A stretch of 64,000 bases of DNA from Planctomyces sp. SH-PL14 (GCF_001610835.1 NZ_CP011270.1:3056001-3120000), one strand, 5' to 3'; positions 9,007 through 19,719 are shown, counted from the stretch's first letter. Translations and numbers: made by a program. Notes: generated from the sequence alone by a model not told the origin.

Positions 9007-9972
9007 ATGGCATTCATGACGAGACTTCTCAAGAGCTCATTCGGACTGGTCCTGGCGATCGGAATGGGAGTGGCGGTCGGCCGCAGCGCCCGGGCCGAGC
9101 TGCCTAAGGCGGAGAGCGTGAAAGCCGTCCCGCTGTTCACGGTCCCGAGCTACTGCGAGGGGGTCGTGTTCGACAAGGAGGGGCGGGGCTACGTTTCGTG
9201 GGGGAAGTCGATCACCCGCTTCACGGTCGATGGAGAGAACAAAGTCTGGGCCGAGACCGGCGCTCCGAACGGCCACAAGATCCTGGCCGATGGGACGCAC
9301 CTTGTCTGCGACGCCAGCCAGCACGCCGTGCTCCATCTCTCGGCCGACGGCAAGATGCTGCCGCATGCCTCCAAGGAGTGCGCGGGCAAGCCGCTGCGGG
9401 GGCCCAATGACCTGACGCTCGACGCGGCGAACGGCGGGTTCTATTTCACCGATCCGGGCGAGTCCGGCAAGGAGAAGCCGATCGGGACGGTGCACTACGT
9501 CGACAAAGCGGGGAAGACGCATCTCGTCGACGACGGCTACGCGTTCTCGAACGGGATTGTCCTGACGCCGGACGGCAAGACGCTGTATGTCGCCGAGAGC
9601 CAGTACAACCGGGTCTGGGCTTACGACGTCACCGGTCCCGGTCAGGTGAAGAACAAGCGGCTCCTGGTCGATCTGCCGAAGAAGGACGAGTCGACGGGGC
9701 AGATCGACAACCAGCCGGACGGGATGTGTCTGGATCAGGCGGGGAACCTTTACGTGGCGCATTACGGAATGCGGCAGGTGCAGGTCGTGAGTCCTGAAGG
9801 CAAGATCGTGGCCCGTTATCCGGGTGGGAACCTGACGACGAGCAACGTGGCCTTTGGCGGGCCGGAGCACAATCAGCTGTTTGTGACTGGCGCGATTGGT
9901 GACGAGGCGAACAAGGGGGGCGTGTTCCGGCTCGACCTGGGGGTTTCGGGGCTGAAGATCCTGCCGAAGTAG
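9007..9972 (+). CDS. secreted SMP-30/gluconolactonase-like beta-propeller
   Basis: 321 residues with an N-terminal signal peptide (hydrophobic stretch after MTRLLKSSFG, likely cleavage after ARA). The mature part shows SMP-30/gluconolactonase hallmarks: SYCEGVVFDKEGRGYVS at the first blade, a PNDLTLDAANGGFYFTD segment with metal-binding Asn/Asp, YAFSNGIVLTPDGKTLYVAE, and DNQPDGMCLDQAGNLYVAHY. Such six-bladed propellers bind a divalent metal and hydrolyse lactones or related esters; the substrate here cannot be predicted. The start could also be the ATG at 9016. Its stop is about 27 bp before repeat copy 2. Confidence 0.88.
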   Translation: MAFMTRLLKSSFGLVLAIGMGVAVGRSARAELPKAESVKAVPLFTVPSYCEGVVFDKEGRGYVSWGKSITRFTVDGENKVWAETGAPNGHKILADGTHLVCDASQHAVLHLSADGKMLPHASKECAGKPLRGPNDLTLDAANGGFYFTDPGESGKEKPIGTVHYVDKAGKTHLVDDGYAFSNGIVLTPDGKTLYVAESQYNRVWAYDVTGPGQVKNKRLLVDLPKKDESTGQIDNQPDGMCLDQAGNLYVAHYGMRQVQVVSPEGKIVARYPGGNLTTSNVAFGGPEHNQLFVTGAIGDEANKGGVFRLDLGVSGLKILPK

Positions 9973-9998
9973 ACGAGGCGCAGGAGGCGTGGTCTGTG

Positions 9999-10313
9999 CG
10001 CGTCCTTGCCGGACGGACTCTCATAGCTCAAACCCAACGTGCCACGGCAGCCAGGGGTCAAGGGGGCCACGCCCCCTTGCCGCCGGAGGCATTCCTGTGA
10101 GGAACCGTGGGACACAACGGATGTCCCCTTTGTGGTACCGGCACTTCGAACTCACCGCTCGCTCTGCAATCCCCGCGGGTTGGCGAGGGAGCATCCGGCA
10201 CGCTGTCCGCGTTTGGATACGATCTCCTTCAGACATCTCTCGACGGCCAGGCCTCCGGCGGGCAAAGGGGCGTTGCCCCTCTGCACTCCCCACCAGGGTG
10301 CCCCTGGACCCGG
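9999..10313 (-). repeat. intergenic structured repeat, copy 2
   Basis: Reverse orientation; fills the gap between two convergent genes. Its left end (CGGGTCCAGGGG read on the minus strand) follows the TGA of the aminotransferase gene almost directly. Right-end hairpin: GGGGGC-GTG-GCCCCC. This replaces the T-A closing pair of copy 1 with C-G, a compensatory change. Left inner hairpin: GGGGC-AAC-GCCCC. Confidence 0.9.
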
Positions 10314-11210
10314 TCAGGGGCCCTGCCTGCGGATGTCGACGCCGACCCGCTGTGACCACTCCGAAAGCAACCGCTCAAACATCGGCCCCGGACGCCCGGA
10401 ACCGATCGGCCGGCCATCGACCGCCGTCACCGGCATCAGGCAGTACCCCGAACTCGACAGCAACGCCTCCGCCGCGCCCGAGAGATCAGCCTCGGTCAGC
10501 GGCGCGGTCCGCGACTCGATCCCCATCGAGCGGGCCATGTCGCGAAGATACGCCTGACTGATCCCCGGCAGCGTGCTTTCAGGGCCAGGCGTCAGCAGCA
10601 CGTCGTCGCGGACAAGGAACAGATTCCCCGTGCTCGTCTCGGTCAGCCGCCCCGCATGGTCGAGCAAAAGCGCCGAAGCCGACGGATCGATGTCGTGAGC
10701 CAGTGCGTCGGCCAGATACCAGTGCAGCCGGCTGCGGTTCTTGATCGCCGGGCTGACGACATCCGCGGGCATCTGCCGGATCTCCGGAATGACAAGCCGC
10801 TGTCCCTCCGCGAAGTCCCGGTGCCAGCGATCGAACGGCAGCGGAACGCTGTGGATCGCCAGGGTGGCCCGCGGCCCGAGCCCCAGGCGAGCGGCATCGG
10901 CCCCAGTCGGACCCGGGGTCGCGAAAATGACAATCCCGAAATCGAGCTTCAGCGACGTCTCGACGGACTCGCGGAGGACCACCTCCTGAACCGCATCGAG
11001 AATCTGCTCCCGCGTCTCCGGAGTTCCGATGCGCGTCGCCGCCAGGGAACGTTCAAGGCGGTCGAGGTGCTCCTCCAGGAGGAACGGCTGGTGGTGGAAC
11101 GTCCGCAGACGCTCGGTGACCGTCGCCCCCTGCAGGAATCCACGGTCCCAGACCGGGAGGCGAAGCTCTTCGAGCGGAAGGAATTCGCCGTTGAAATAGG
11201 CTGTCGACAT
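10314..11210 (-). CDS. class IV PLP aminotransferase (BCAT / aminodeoxychorismate lyase family)
   Basis: 298 residues, full length for fold-type IV enzymes. Visible signatures: YFNGEFLPLEELRLPVWDRG at the start, the PLP lysine in SPAIKNRSRLHWYLAD, and LTETSTGNLFLV containing the Glu and Thr-Gly-Asn that hold the cofactor. ITPGP-like LLTPGPESTLPGISQAYL is also present. The family covers branched-chain aminotransferase, D-amino-acid aminotransferase and PabC; the sequence alone does not let me choose. It is convergent with the SMP-30 gene, with repeat copy 2 between. Confidence 0.88.
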   Translation of the reverse strand: MSTAYFNGEFLPLEELRLPVWDRGFLQGATVTERLRTFHHQPFLLEEHLDRLERSLAATRIGTPETREQILDAVQEVVLRESVETSLKLDFGIVIFATPGPTGADAARLGLGPRATLAIHSVPLPFDRWHRDFAEGQRLVIPEIRQMPADVVSPAIKNRSRLHWYLADALAHDIDPSASALLLDHAGRLTETSTGNLFLVRDDVLLTPGPESTLPGISQAYLRDMARSMGIESRTAPLTEADLSGAAEALLSSSGYCLMPVTAVDGRPIGSGRPGPMFERLLSEWSQRVGVDIRRQGP

Positions 11211-11428
11211 GGCCGGAGGAGCATATCAAGTTCGGCGCCCGATGGTCCGTTCGGGAAACAGGGCCGGCGGCGGGCCGGGCGGACGCCGGCGCCGTCAGGG
11301 CGGCGCAATTTCTCCCGTCGGAACCCCGCGGGACACCTCCGGAGGACAGAAGGCTTTCTCTGTTCCTTTGTTAAGGCGGTGCGCCGTAGAATCGATGACC
11401 CAGGATTTCCTCCGCACCAAGCTGCGCC

Positions 11429-12592
11429 ATGAGAACGCTCGCCGTCTGCATATTCGCCGGAATCGTCAGCAGTCTCGTCACCCTGTGGATGCTCAACGGA
11501 GCTCCCATGGGGCAGTCGGACGCCCAGGTTCCGCCGTTCTCCTCCCGTGCCAAGGGGAACGAGGAGAAGCCGTTTCAGGCGGCCCGCGCCAACGCCTTCA
11601 ACGCCGAGGGGCTCACGCCGGACGAGCTGATCAACGTCACGGTCTACGAGCAGTGCAACAAGAGCGTCGTCAACATCTCGACGACCGCCCGCTCAGGGCG
11701 TCTGTTCAGCGTCACCGAGCAGGGGAACGGCTCGGGAGCGGTCATCAGCCGCGACGGGCACATCCTGACGAACTTCCACGTCATCAGCGGGGCGTCCCAG
11801 ATCACGGTGAACCTCCAGAGCGGGGAGTCCTACGGGGCCAAAGTCATCGGCAAGGACCCGCTGAACGACATCGCCGTCATCCAGATCGACGCTCCCGAGG
11901 AGGAGCTGTTCCCCGTCGAACTCGGCGATTCCGAGACGCTCAAGGTCGGGATGCGGGTCTTCGCCCTCGGCAACCCGTTCGGCCTCGACCGGACGATGAG
12001 CTGCGGGGTCATTTCGAGCCTGAATCGCACACTCGAGATCCACGAGAACTGGGTCATCAAGTCGATCATCCAGATCGACGCCGCCATCAACCCCGGCAAC
12101 TCCGGAGGACCGCTGCTCGATTCGCACGGCCGGCTGATCGGGATCAACACCGCTATTGCCAGCCGGGTCGGGGAGAGCGCCGGGATCGGGTTCGCGATCC
12201 CGGTGAACCTGATCCGCCGCGTCGTTCCGGAGCTCCTCAAGTACGGGCGGGTCGTGCGGGGTGAGATCGGGATCACGCACGTCAGCCAGATCGAGCAGGG
12301 GCTGCGGATCCGCCGTCTGAGCCCGAAGGGACCCGGCGAGCGGGCGGGGCTGCGAGGTCCCAAGCTGGTCCGCCGCGGCCCGTTCATGCTGGAGGATATC
12401 GGTGCGGCGGACGTGATCATCAAGGTCGACGGGGAGAAGATCGAGACCCCGGCGGACTTCCTGGGCCGGATCGAGTCCAAGAAACCGGGCCAGAAGGTGG
12501 TCGTGACTGTCCTTCGCGAGGAGCAGGAAGTCGACGTCACGGTGCTGCTGGGAGGCGAGGAGATGCCGGCCAGCGCGGAAGTGGATCTCTGA
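11429..12592 (+). CDS. HtrA/DegP-type periplasmic serine protease (S1C) with one PDZ domain
   Basis: 387 residues: signal peptide or membrane anchor at residues 1-25, trypsin-like domain at about 70-275, one PDZ domain at about 280-380. Catalytic triad: His117 in TNFHVI, Asp147 in LNDIAVI and Ser225 in GNSGGPL. Acts in the periplasm as a protease/chaperone on misfolded exported proteins. The PDZ region is interrupted by a basic insertion around GLRGPKLVRRGPF. The gene stands alone; its stop is 8 bp from repeat copy 3, and no other terminator is visible. Confidence 0.93.
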   Translation: MRTLAVCIFAGIVSSLVTLWMLNGAPMGQSDAQVPPFSSRAKGNEEKPFQAARANAFNAEGLTPDELINVTVYEQCNKSVVNISTTARSGRLFSVTEQGNGSGAVISRDGHILTNFHVISGASQITVNLQSGESYGAKVIGKDPLNDIAVIQIDAPEEELFPVELGDSETLKVGMRVFALGNPFGLDRTMSCGVISSLNRTLEIHENWVIKSIIQIDAAINPGNSGGPLLDSHGRLIGINTAIASRVGESAGIGFAIPVNLIRRVVPELLKYGRVVRGEIGITHVSQIEQGLRIRRLSPKGPGERAGLRGPKLVRRGPFMLEDIGAADVIIKVDGEKIETPADFLGRIESKKPGQKVVVTVLREEQEVDVTVLLGGEEMPASAEVDL

Positions 12593-12599
12593 GCTCGGC

Positions 12600-12934
12600 T
12601 CGAACCGCCTCCCCGCCGGCACGGCGTCCGCTCGCTCAAACCCAACGTGCCAAGGCAGCCAGGGGTCAAGGGGGCCACGCCCCCTTGCCGCCGGAGGCAC
12701 TCCTGTGAGGAACCGTGGTGCACAACGGACGTCCCCTTTGTGGGGCCAGCGTTGAGGACTCCCTCACATCACACCGCTCGCTTTGCGATCCCCGCGGGTT
12801 GGTGAGGGGACATCCGGCACGCTGTCCGCGTTTGGACACGATCTCCTTCAGACATCTCTCGACGGCCAGGCCTCCGGCGGGCAAAGGGGCGTTGCCCCTC
12901 TGCACTCCCCACCAGGGTGCCCCTGGACCCCGGT
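12600..12934 (-). repeat. intergenic structured repeat, copy 3
   Basis: Reverse orientation, starting 8 bp after the HtrA stop. Very close to copy 2: the same GCAAC and GCGTGGC loops in the two inner hairpins. The rest of the gap to 13120 (12935-13119) is lower in GC (AACATTTGAACAGAA, ATCAACATTTGCTGATC) and probably holds the promoter of the DUF1501 gene, but no clear -35/-10 pair was found. Confidence 0.9.
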
Positions 12935-13119
12935 AGGCCGATGGCGAGTCACACTAAACATTTGAACAGAACTCTTCGTCAGACATCCCCAGGCACGCCC
13001 GGCGAGATCAACATTTGCTGATCCGAGATAGACATTCAGGTCGACAGTTTGCATGATGGATCGGTCCGCCGTTCGTCCCTCCCACTCTCCGGCCCACCTG
13101 CTCCTTCGGGGATGCGTCC

Positions 13120-14586
<1,467 letters not shown>

Positions 14587-14595
14587 TCGGCAGGT

Positions 14596-14910
14596 ACGTC
14601 CTCGCCGGCACGGCTCCCATAGCTCAATCCCAACGTGCCACGGCAGTCTGGGGTCAAGGGGGTCTCACCCCCTTGCCGCCGGAGGCACTTCAGTGAGGAA
14701 CCGTTGTAAGCAACGGACGACCGCTTTGTGAAAGCGGCGTTAAGGGCTCACCGCCCGTTTTGTAATCCCCGCGGGTTGGGGAGGGGGCATACGGCACAGT
14801 GTCCGCGCCTGGACACGGCGCGCTTCAGACAGTGTCCGACGAGACGGCCTCCGGCGGGCAAGAGGGCTTCGCCCCCTTGCATCCCCCACCAGGGTGCCCC
14901 TGGACCCGGT
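14596..14910 (-). repeat. intergenic structured repeat, copy 4
   Basis: Reverse orientation, starting 10 bp after the DUF1501 stop and ending about 60 bp before the AraC-type gene. Distinctive inner hairpins: GGGGGC-GAA-GCCCTC on the left arm and GGGGGT-GAG-ACCCCC on the right. The small CCGTTG-CTTA-CAACGG hairpin is perfect in this copy. Confidence 0.9.
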
Positions 14911-14971
14911 GGGAATGTGAAAGCGTTTTGGGCGCGGTGGACAGGCGGGGCTTTGTCCCCAAAAATTTGCC

Positions 14972-15898
14972 ATGCCCCGCCCTGATCCCATGGCCGCCCT
15001 CTACGACCCCCGCCGCGGCGGCGCAGCATTCGAGATCGAACGGCTCAAATCAGGAGCCCGGCCCTTCGAGCCGCCCCGCACGAACGCGTTCTCCGTCTAC
15101 TGGATCGAAGAGGGAACCGGAACGGTCCGCGCCGATACCGGAACCCACCGGTTCGCCGGCCGCTCCCTCCTCTGCTTCGTCCCCTACCAGCAACTGTGCC
15201 TCGAACCGGCGCGGCCGCTACGGGGAGACCTCCTCCGGTTCCACGCGAACTTCCTCTGCGTCGAAACGTTCCACGCCGAATCCGGCTGCAGCGGCGCGCT
15301 GTTCAACGACCCCTACGGCGAGCCCTCGGTCCCCCTGACCCACCCCGAGGCCGACGAGGTGCGGGAACTGATCGGCCGTCTGCATCGGGAGCAGGAAGAG
15401 CGGCGGCTCGGCTACGACGAGGTCCAGCTCGCGGCCATGAAGATCCTGCTCGTCCTGGCGACCCGGGCCAAGGCGGTCGTCAGCAACGGTGCGGCGACAA
15501 ACAGCGCCGAATACCGCCACCCCGTCCTCAACAACCTCCGCGAGCTCATTGAAGAGCGGTTCCGGGAGTGGCACGCCCCGGCCGACTACGCGGACCAGCT
15601 CCACATGACGGCCAAGACCCTCGGACGGGTCGTCAAGGAGCACCTGGGCCGTTCGCTCACGGACCTCATCCGCGGCCGGATCCTGACGCACGCCAAGTGG
15701 CAGCTCCTGCACACGCTCCGGCCCGTCAAGGAGATCGCCGCCGAGGTCGGCTTCGTGGACGAGCTCTACTTCAGCCGGATGTTCAAGAAAGCGGTCGGCC
15801 TCTCCCCCCGCCAGTTCCGGGAGTTCGAAACCGAGATCCGCGGCGGAAGCAATCTGTCCATGTCTTCGTCCCGAAGGTCCATTCCGGGCCACGTGTGA
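14972..15898 (+). CDS. AraC-family transcriptional regulator
   Basis: 308 residues: an N-terminal cupin-like sensing domain (FSVYWIEEGTGTVRADTG ... RSLLCFVPYQQ) and a C-terminal AraC double HTH. The HTH runs from about residue 195 to 290, including YADQLHMTAKTLGRVVKEHLG and VKEIAAEVGFVDELYFSRMFKKAVGLSPRQFRE. Several Cys residues lie in the sensor half (LLCFVP, QLCLEPA, FLCVETF, ESGCSG). It sits 89 bp upstream of a DUF417 gene on the same strand. In E. coli the AraC-type RclR controls the DUF417 protein RclC, so this regulator probably controls its neighbour, perhaps in response to oxidants (inference). Confidence 0.9.
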   Translation: MPRPDPMAALYDPRRGGAAFEIERLKSGARPFEPPRTNAFSVYWIEEGTGTVRADTGTHRFAGRSLLCFVPYQQLCLEPARPLRGDLLRFHANFLCVETFHAESGCSGALFNDPYGEPSVPLTHPEADEVRELIGRLHREQEERRLGYDEVQLAAMKILLVLATRAKAVVSNGAATNSAEYRHPVLNNLRELIEERFREWHAPADYADQLHMTAKTLGRVVKEHLGRSLTDLIRGRILTHAKWQLLHTLRPVKEIAAEVGFVDELYFSRMFKKAVGLSPRQFREFETEIRGGSNLSMSSSRRSIPGHV

Positions 15899-15987
15899 CC
15901 GTCTGATGATGGGCCCGTCGCCTTTTTGGCGAGAATACCCAGCGGGACCGCCCGTGGCGCGTCCCCGGAATCGACGGAGTCTCGGAC

Positions 15988-16575
15988 ATGTCTCTCACCG
16001 CTCTTCTGGAACGGGCCGCCCGGCTCGACCGCTTCGGCATGACGGTCACGCGGATCGGCCTCATCGTCGTCCTCTTGTGGATCGGGGGGCTCAAAGTCAC
16101 CCCCTATGAGGCGGACGGCATTGTCCCGTTCGTCGCCAACAGCCCCTTCATGAGCTTCCTGCTGAAGGACCCAGGCCACTACAAGTCGCACATGAACCCC
16201 GAGGGGGCGCTTGTCAGCGCGAACCGCCAGTGGCACCAGGCCAACGGCACCTACACGTTCGCCATCGGCCTGGGGTCGGTCATCGTCCTCTACGGCGTGA
16301 TGCTCTCCCTGCATCCCTGGTGGCCCGAGGTCGCGGCGCTCGGCAGCTTTCTCGTCTTCACGATGTCGCTGGTGACGCTTTCGTTCCTGGTGACGACCCC
16401 CGAGTCCTGGGTGCCGGCCCTCGGCGATGTCCATCACGGCTTTCCCTACCTCAGCGGGCGGGGACGGCTCGTCATCAAGGATGCGATCATGATGGGGGCG
16501 GCCCTCGTCACGATGGCGGACTCGGCGAAGGCCGCTCTACGGAAGAGAGCCGCGTCCGTGGAGAACGCGGCCTGA
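15988..16575 (+). CDS. DUF417 membrane protein (RclC/YkgB-like)
   Basis: 195 residues with four predicted membrane segments. DUF417 hallmarks: VLLWIGGLKVTPYEADGIVPFVANSPFMSFLL, ANGTYTFAIGLGSVIVLYG, SFLVTTPESWVP and SGRGRLVIKDAIMMGAALV. In E. coli RclC is part of the reactive-chlorine response; the molecular activity is unknown. GGAG lies about 10 nt upstream of the ATG. Together with the AraC gene immediately upstream it forms a regulator-target pair. A strong palindromic terminator follows. Confidence 0.9.
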   Translation: MSLTALLERAARLDRFGMTVTRIGLIVVLLWIGGLKVTPYEADGIVPFVANSPFMSFLLKDPGHYKSHMNPEGALVSANRQWHQANGTYTFAIGLGSVIVLYGVMLSLHPWWPEVAALGSFLVFTMSLVTLSFLVTTPESWVPALGDVHHGFPYLSGRGRLVIKDAIMMGAALVTMADSAKAALRKRAASVENAA

Positions 16576-16610
16576 TCGCCCGGCTGTCCCCGTTGAGTAT
16601 CGCAAAAGGA

Positions 16611-16645
16611 AAGAGGACCGGCAGTCGACTGCCGGTCCTCTTTGT
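16611..16645. terminator. bidirectional intrinsic terminator
   Basis: A perfect 32-bp palindrome (16611-16642) with half-site AAGAGGACCGGCAGTC, ending in TTT on the plus strand and TTT on the minus strand. It lies between the convergent DUF417 gene and the PQQ-propeller gene and can serve both. Confidence 0.85.
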
Positions 16646-16663
16646 TCGTCCTCGTTCGATCTG

Positions 16664-17953
16664 CTACTTCCGCACGTCGTAGCACAGGATCTTGTCCCCT
16701 TCGCGGAGGTACATCTTGCCGTCGAGGATCACCGGATGGGCCCAGCTCGGACGGTCGCCGCTGCCGGGGACCTGGAAGCTGCCGACCTCCTGAAACTTCT
16801 CGGGATCCGCCTTCACGAGCGTCATCATCCCGTCCTGGTAGCGGATGTAGATGTGGCCGTCCGCCGCCGCCACGCAGGCGGAATTGCGGCCCGAGCCGCG
16901 TCCCTTCCAGACCACGTTGCCGGTCATCAGCTCGGCACAGAACGGCAGTCCCTTGTCGTCCGAATCGCCGTACAGGTGGTCCCCCACCAGCACGACGCCG
17001 CCATGCTTGTTCGCCAGGTCCGGCTTGACCGGATAGATCGCGTCAACCTTGATCGCGTCCTCCTCGCCGGCGACCTGCCGGAGCAGCGCCCCGCCGCGGC
17101 CGTACCCGGCGGTGAAGAAGACGAGGTCTCCCCGCACGATCGGGGTCGGGATGACCGAGGTGGTCTTCTCGATGTCGTAGGTCCAGAGCAGCTTGCCGTC
17201 CTGAGCCCGGACACCCATCGCGCCGCTGCCGGTCGTGGTCACGTAGACCTTGGTCCCGCCGACATCGGAGATCACGATCGACGCGTGCCCCGCGCCGCGG
17301 TCGCCGGCCCGGGAGGTGGTCCAGATCAGTTCGCCCGTCGCCTTGCTCAGCGCGACCATCGTGTTCTTTTCGCCGCCGGGGGTGCAGACCAGGCGGTCGC
17401 CGTCGACCAGGACCGACTCGCTGTAGCCCCAGATGTCCGCCTTGCTGCCGCCGAAGTCCCCCTTGAGGTCCTTGGTCCACAGCTCCTTGCCGTCCGCCGT
17501 CGCGCAGCAGATGAGTTTTCCCGTCGGGGTGATGACATAGACCTGCTCGCCATCGACCGTCGGCGTGCTGCGGGAGCTCTGCCAGGTCGGCTTCCCTTCG
17601 TTCCAGGGGGCGCCGGTCTTAGTTTTCCAGAGCGGCTTGCCGTCCTCGAGATTGAAGCACATCAGGTATTCGTCGGCGTCCGGCGCCGTCGAGGATCCGT
17701 CGCCGAGCGTGTAGAGCTTGCCGTCGGCGATGGCGGTGCTGGCGTAGCCCCGGCCGGCGCCGTCGACCTGCCACAGAAGTTTCGGGCCGTCCTTGGGCCA
17801 TTCCGTCAGCAGCCCGGTGTCGGGAGCGACCGCGGTCCGGGCCGGGCCGCGGAATGTCGGCCATGAATCGGAGGGGCTGGCTGCCCAGACGAGTCCCGGC
17901 ACTCCTGCTCCCACCACCGCCGCCCAAACCCATCCCCGAACACGACCGATCAT
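16664..17953 (-). CDS. secreted PQQ-type beta-propeller protein (BamB-like)
   Basis: 429 residues with a signal peptide (AAVVGAGVPGLVWA). WPTFRGPARTAV at the mature start is the usual opening of planctomycete PQQ-like propellers. Repeated blade signatures include GKLYTLGD, DGKPLWKTKTG, VYVITPTGKLICCATADGKELW and DGKLLWTYDIE. No dehydrogenase catalytic domain is visible, so a binding or scaffold role is more likely than enzyme activity. It is a paralog of the protein at 19720-21006 (shared WGYSES/WGFSES, LVCTPGG/VLCTPGG, DGKMYLREGDKILCYD/DGKLYLREQNKLMCYD). Confidence 0.87.
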   Translation of the reverse strand: MIGRVRGWVWAAVVGAGVPGLVWAASPSDSWPTFRGPARTAVAPDTGLLTEWPKDGPKLLWQVDGAGRGYASTAIADGKLYTLGDGSSTAPDADEYLMCFNLEDGKPLWKTKTGAPWNEGKPTWQSSRSTPTVDGEQVYVITPTGKLICCATADGKELWTKDLKGDFGGSKADIWGYSESVLVDGDRLVCTPGGEKNTMVALSKATGELIWTTSRAGDRGAGHASIVISDVGGTKVYVTTTGSGAMGVRAQDGKLLWTYDIEKTTSVIPTPIVRGDLVFFTAGYGRGGALLRQVAGEEDAIKVDAIYPVKPDLANKHGGVVLVGDHLYGDSDDKGLPFCAELMTGNVVWKGRGSGRNSACVAAADGHIYIRYQDGMMTLVKADPEKFQEVGSFQVPGSGDRPSWAHPVILDGKMYLREGDKILCYDVRK

Positions 17954-18228
17954 GACGTTTGACTCCTGACACCGGCGGCAACCCGCGCGGCTGCCGAAGA
18001 AACAGCATAGCCCGATGCGTTCGATTGTTCGACCGCCGCAGATCGTCAGAACATCAATCCGCGTGCGATCTAGCGGCGAAAAACGTGAAGAAGATATGAA
18101 GCCGCCGCTGCTCCAGAGGGGTGAGGGAGGTGGTCCGGATGTTCGGTAAACCCAAGGGAAACTGGATGTTCAAGGGTTGGAGGGGGGGCTATGCTCCCCT
18201 CCCGAAATTTTTGTGATTTGAGGCCGTC

Positions 18229-18417
18229 ATGAAAATCAAGTTCCCCTTCCCGCTGCCGCAGTTTCCGATCGCGGAGATGCTCCTGATTACGGGGGTCTTC
18301 TTCTTCGTGATCGTGGGGGACGTGATGTTCGATATTGTCGGGATTGTTCTCTACAAGCATCCGGCCGACTGGAACAGTGTGCTCCGCGTGATCAATCATC
18401 CGCTGGCGCCGCGATAG
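18229..18417 (+). CDS. small hydrophobic membrane protein, unknown
   Basis: 62 residues with one long hydrophobic stretch (AEMLLITGVFFFVIVGDVMF) and a short polar tail. The ATG follows a locally AT-rich stretch (GAAATTTTTGTGATTTGAGG). The composition is that of a real small membrane protein and not a shadow, since no long gene overlaps. Its stop is about 21 bp before repeat copy 5. No family recognised. Confidence 0.55.
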   Translation: MKIKFPFPLPQFPIAEMLLITGVFFFVIVGDVMFDIVGIVLYKHPADWNSVLRVINHPLAPR

Positions 18418-18438
18418 GGAATGCGAGCTGCCCATAGA

Positions 18439-18757
18439 CCGGGTCCAGGGGAGACCCTGGTGGGGGATGCAAGGGGGCCACGCCCCCTTGCCCGCCGGAG
18501 GCTTGTCTCGTCGAGAGATGTCTGAAGGAGTGAGTATCTAAGCGCGGACCCCGTGTCGTATGCCCCCTCACCAACCCGCGGGGATTCCGATGCGAGCGTG
18601 GAGTCCTCAACGCTGGTACCACAAAGGGGACGTCCGTTGTGTCCAACGGTTCCTCACGGAAGTGCCTCCGGCGGCAAGGGGGTGAAACCCCCTTGACCCC
18701 AGGCTGCCGTCGCACGTTGGGTTTGAGCTATGGGCACTGTGCCGGCGAGCACGGTGC
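18439..18757 (+). repeat. intergenic structured repeat, copy 5
   Basis: Forward orientation, between convergent genes, 21 bp after one stop and 15 bp before the other. Its left hairpin closes on a GNRA loop (CCAGGG-GAGA-CCCTGG) where most copies have GCA. Inner left stem GGGGGC-CAC-GCCCCC, right stem GGGGGT-GAA-ACCCCC. The central hairpin CCGTTG-TGTC-CAACGG is perfect. Confidence 0.9.
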
Positions 18758-18772
18758 CCGAACAACCGCCCG

Positions 18773-19522
18773 CTAAGGGTTGGCGCAGTACGGACAGTCC
18801 CGGCGATAAATGATCCGGTGGCACCGCTGGCACTCCCGCGGCCCGTACAGCAGCGGAGGCTCAAGCTTGAACTGCTGGTAGACGAGGTACACGAACACGA
18901 GCGCGATCACCCCCACCGTCGGGGCAATGCTGCCGTGGCCGTAAACGTAGATGAACCCCACCAGCGCCAGGCAGCACAGGGAGTAGATCAGGATCACCCA
19001 GTACTTGTTGCGATGAAACGCGGTGTTCATCAGCTGGGTATTGACCGCCTCGGCCACAAAGGACTCGAGCAGGTCCAGCTTCTCCGCGTTGACCACCGCC
19101 ACATTGGGGGCCTTCGCCGCCTCCAGCAGCCGGCGGACGCTATCCAGCGTGCGGTAGGCGTCGTCAAAGTCGAACGGCTGCTGGTGCGCCCAGCGGTTGC
19201 GATACTCCCGAAGCTCGCTGACAAGGCTCCGCTCGGCATGCCCCAGGTCGTGCCGGAAGATCGAGTTCCACTGGTCCCACATCACGGTCAGGAGCGCGTG
19301 GGCGTCCCAGTCGATCGACTTTCCGTCCTCCGAAACGCGGGAGCGGTCGTCGCGGAAGCTGGACGAAACGATCGACACCCACCGGTCGCGGTGAATGGTC
19401 TTGATCTTCTTCTCGACGTAGTCCTTCATCCCCTCTGAGAGGGCGCTCAGGGCAATGCCGACCCGTTCGTTGTTTGTTGCCACAAATTCACCTGACCGGC
19501 CGCTCCGCCGGCTCTGTTCCAA
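18773..19522 (-). CDS. Swt1-like HEPN domain protein with two TM segments and C-terminal zinc ribbon
   Basis: 249 residues. The N-terminal half matches the Swt1-type HEPN domain: ERVGIALSALSEGMKDYVEK, LLTVMWDQWNSIFRHDLGHA, and RSLVSELREYRNRWAHQQPF. The HEPN ribonuclease motif R-x4-H is intact (Arg108...His113 in RNRWAH). Two membrane helices follow (YWVILIYSLCCLALVGFIYV and IAPTVGVIALVFVYLVYQQF), then a short zinc ribbon CQRC...CPYC at the end. HEPN domains of this type are often RNases or RNA-binding modules in stress and defence systems. The start may be the GTG at 19483, closer to usual family length. It lies between two PQQ-propeller genes. Confidence 0.82.
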   Translation of the reverse strand: MEQSRRSGRSGEFVATNNERVGIALSALSEGMKDYVEKKIKTIHRDRWVSIVSSSFRDDRSRVSEDGKSIDWDAHALLTVMWDQWNSIFRHDLGHAERSLVSELREYRNRWAHQQPFDFDDAYRTLDSVRRLLEAAKAPNVAVVNAEKLDLLESFVAEAVNTQLMNTAFHRNKYWVILIYSLCCLALVGFIYVYGHGSIAPTVGVIALVFVYLVYQQFKLEPPLLYGPRECQRCHRIIYRRDCPYCANP

Positions 19523-19719
19523 CCGTCACGATGGCCCAACCTTCGGACGTCCTGAAAAGCATAACACCCGTCCGGCGCCGGGACATCGCGATCCCTTCGG
19601 ACCGCGACCTCGACCGGAGCCGAGCGGGGGATTCTGCCGGAGCGATTTCCGCGGCCGCCCCATTCCAGTCGCCCGTCGCCCATCAAATCGATGGCTGACG
19701 ACTGAAAACGGACAACTCC

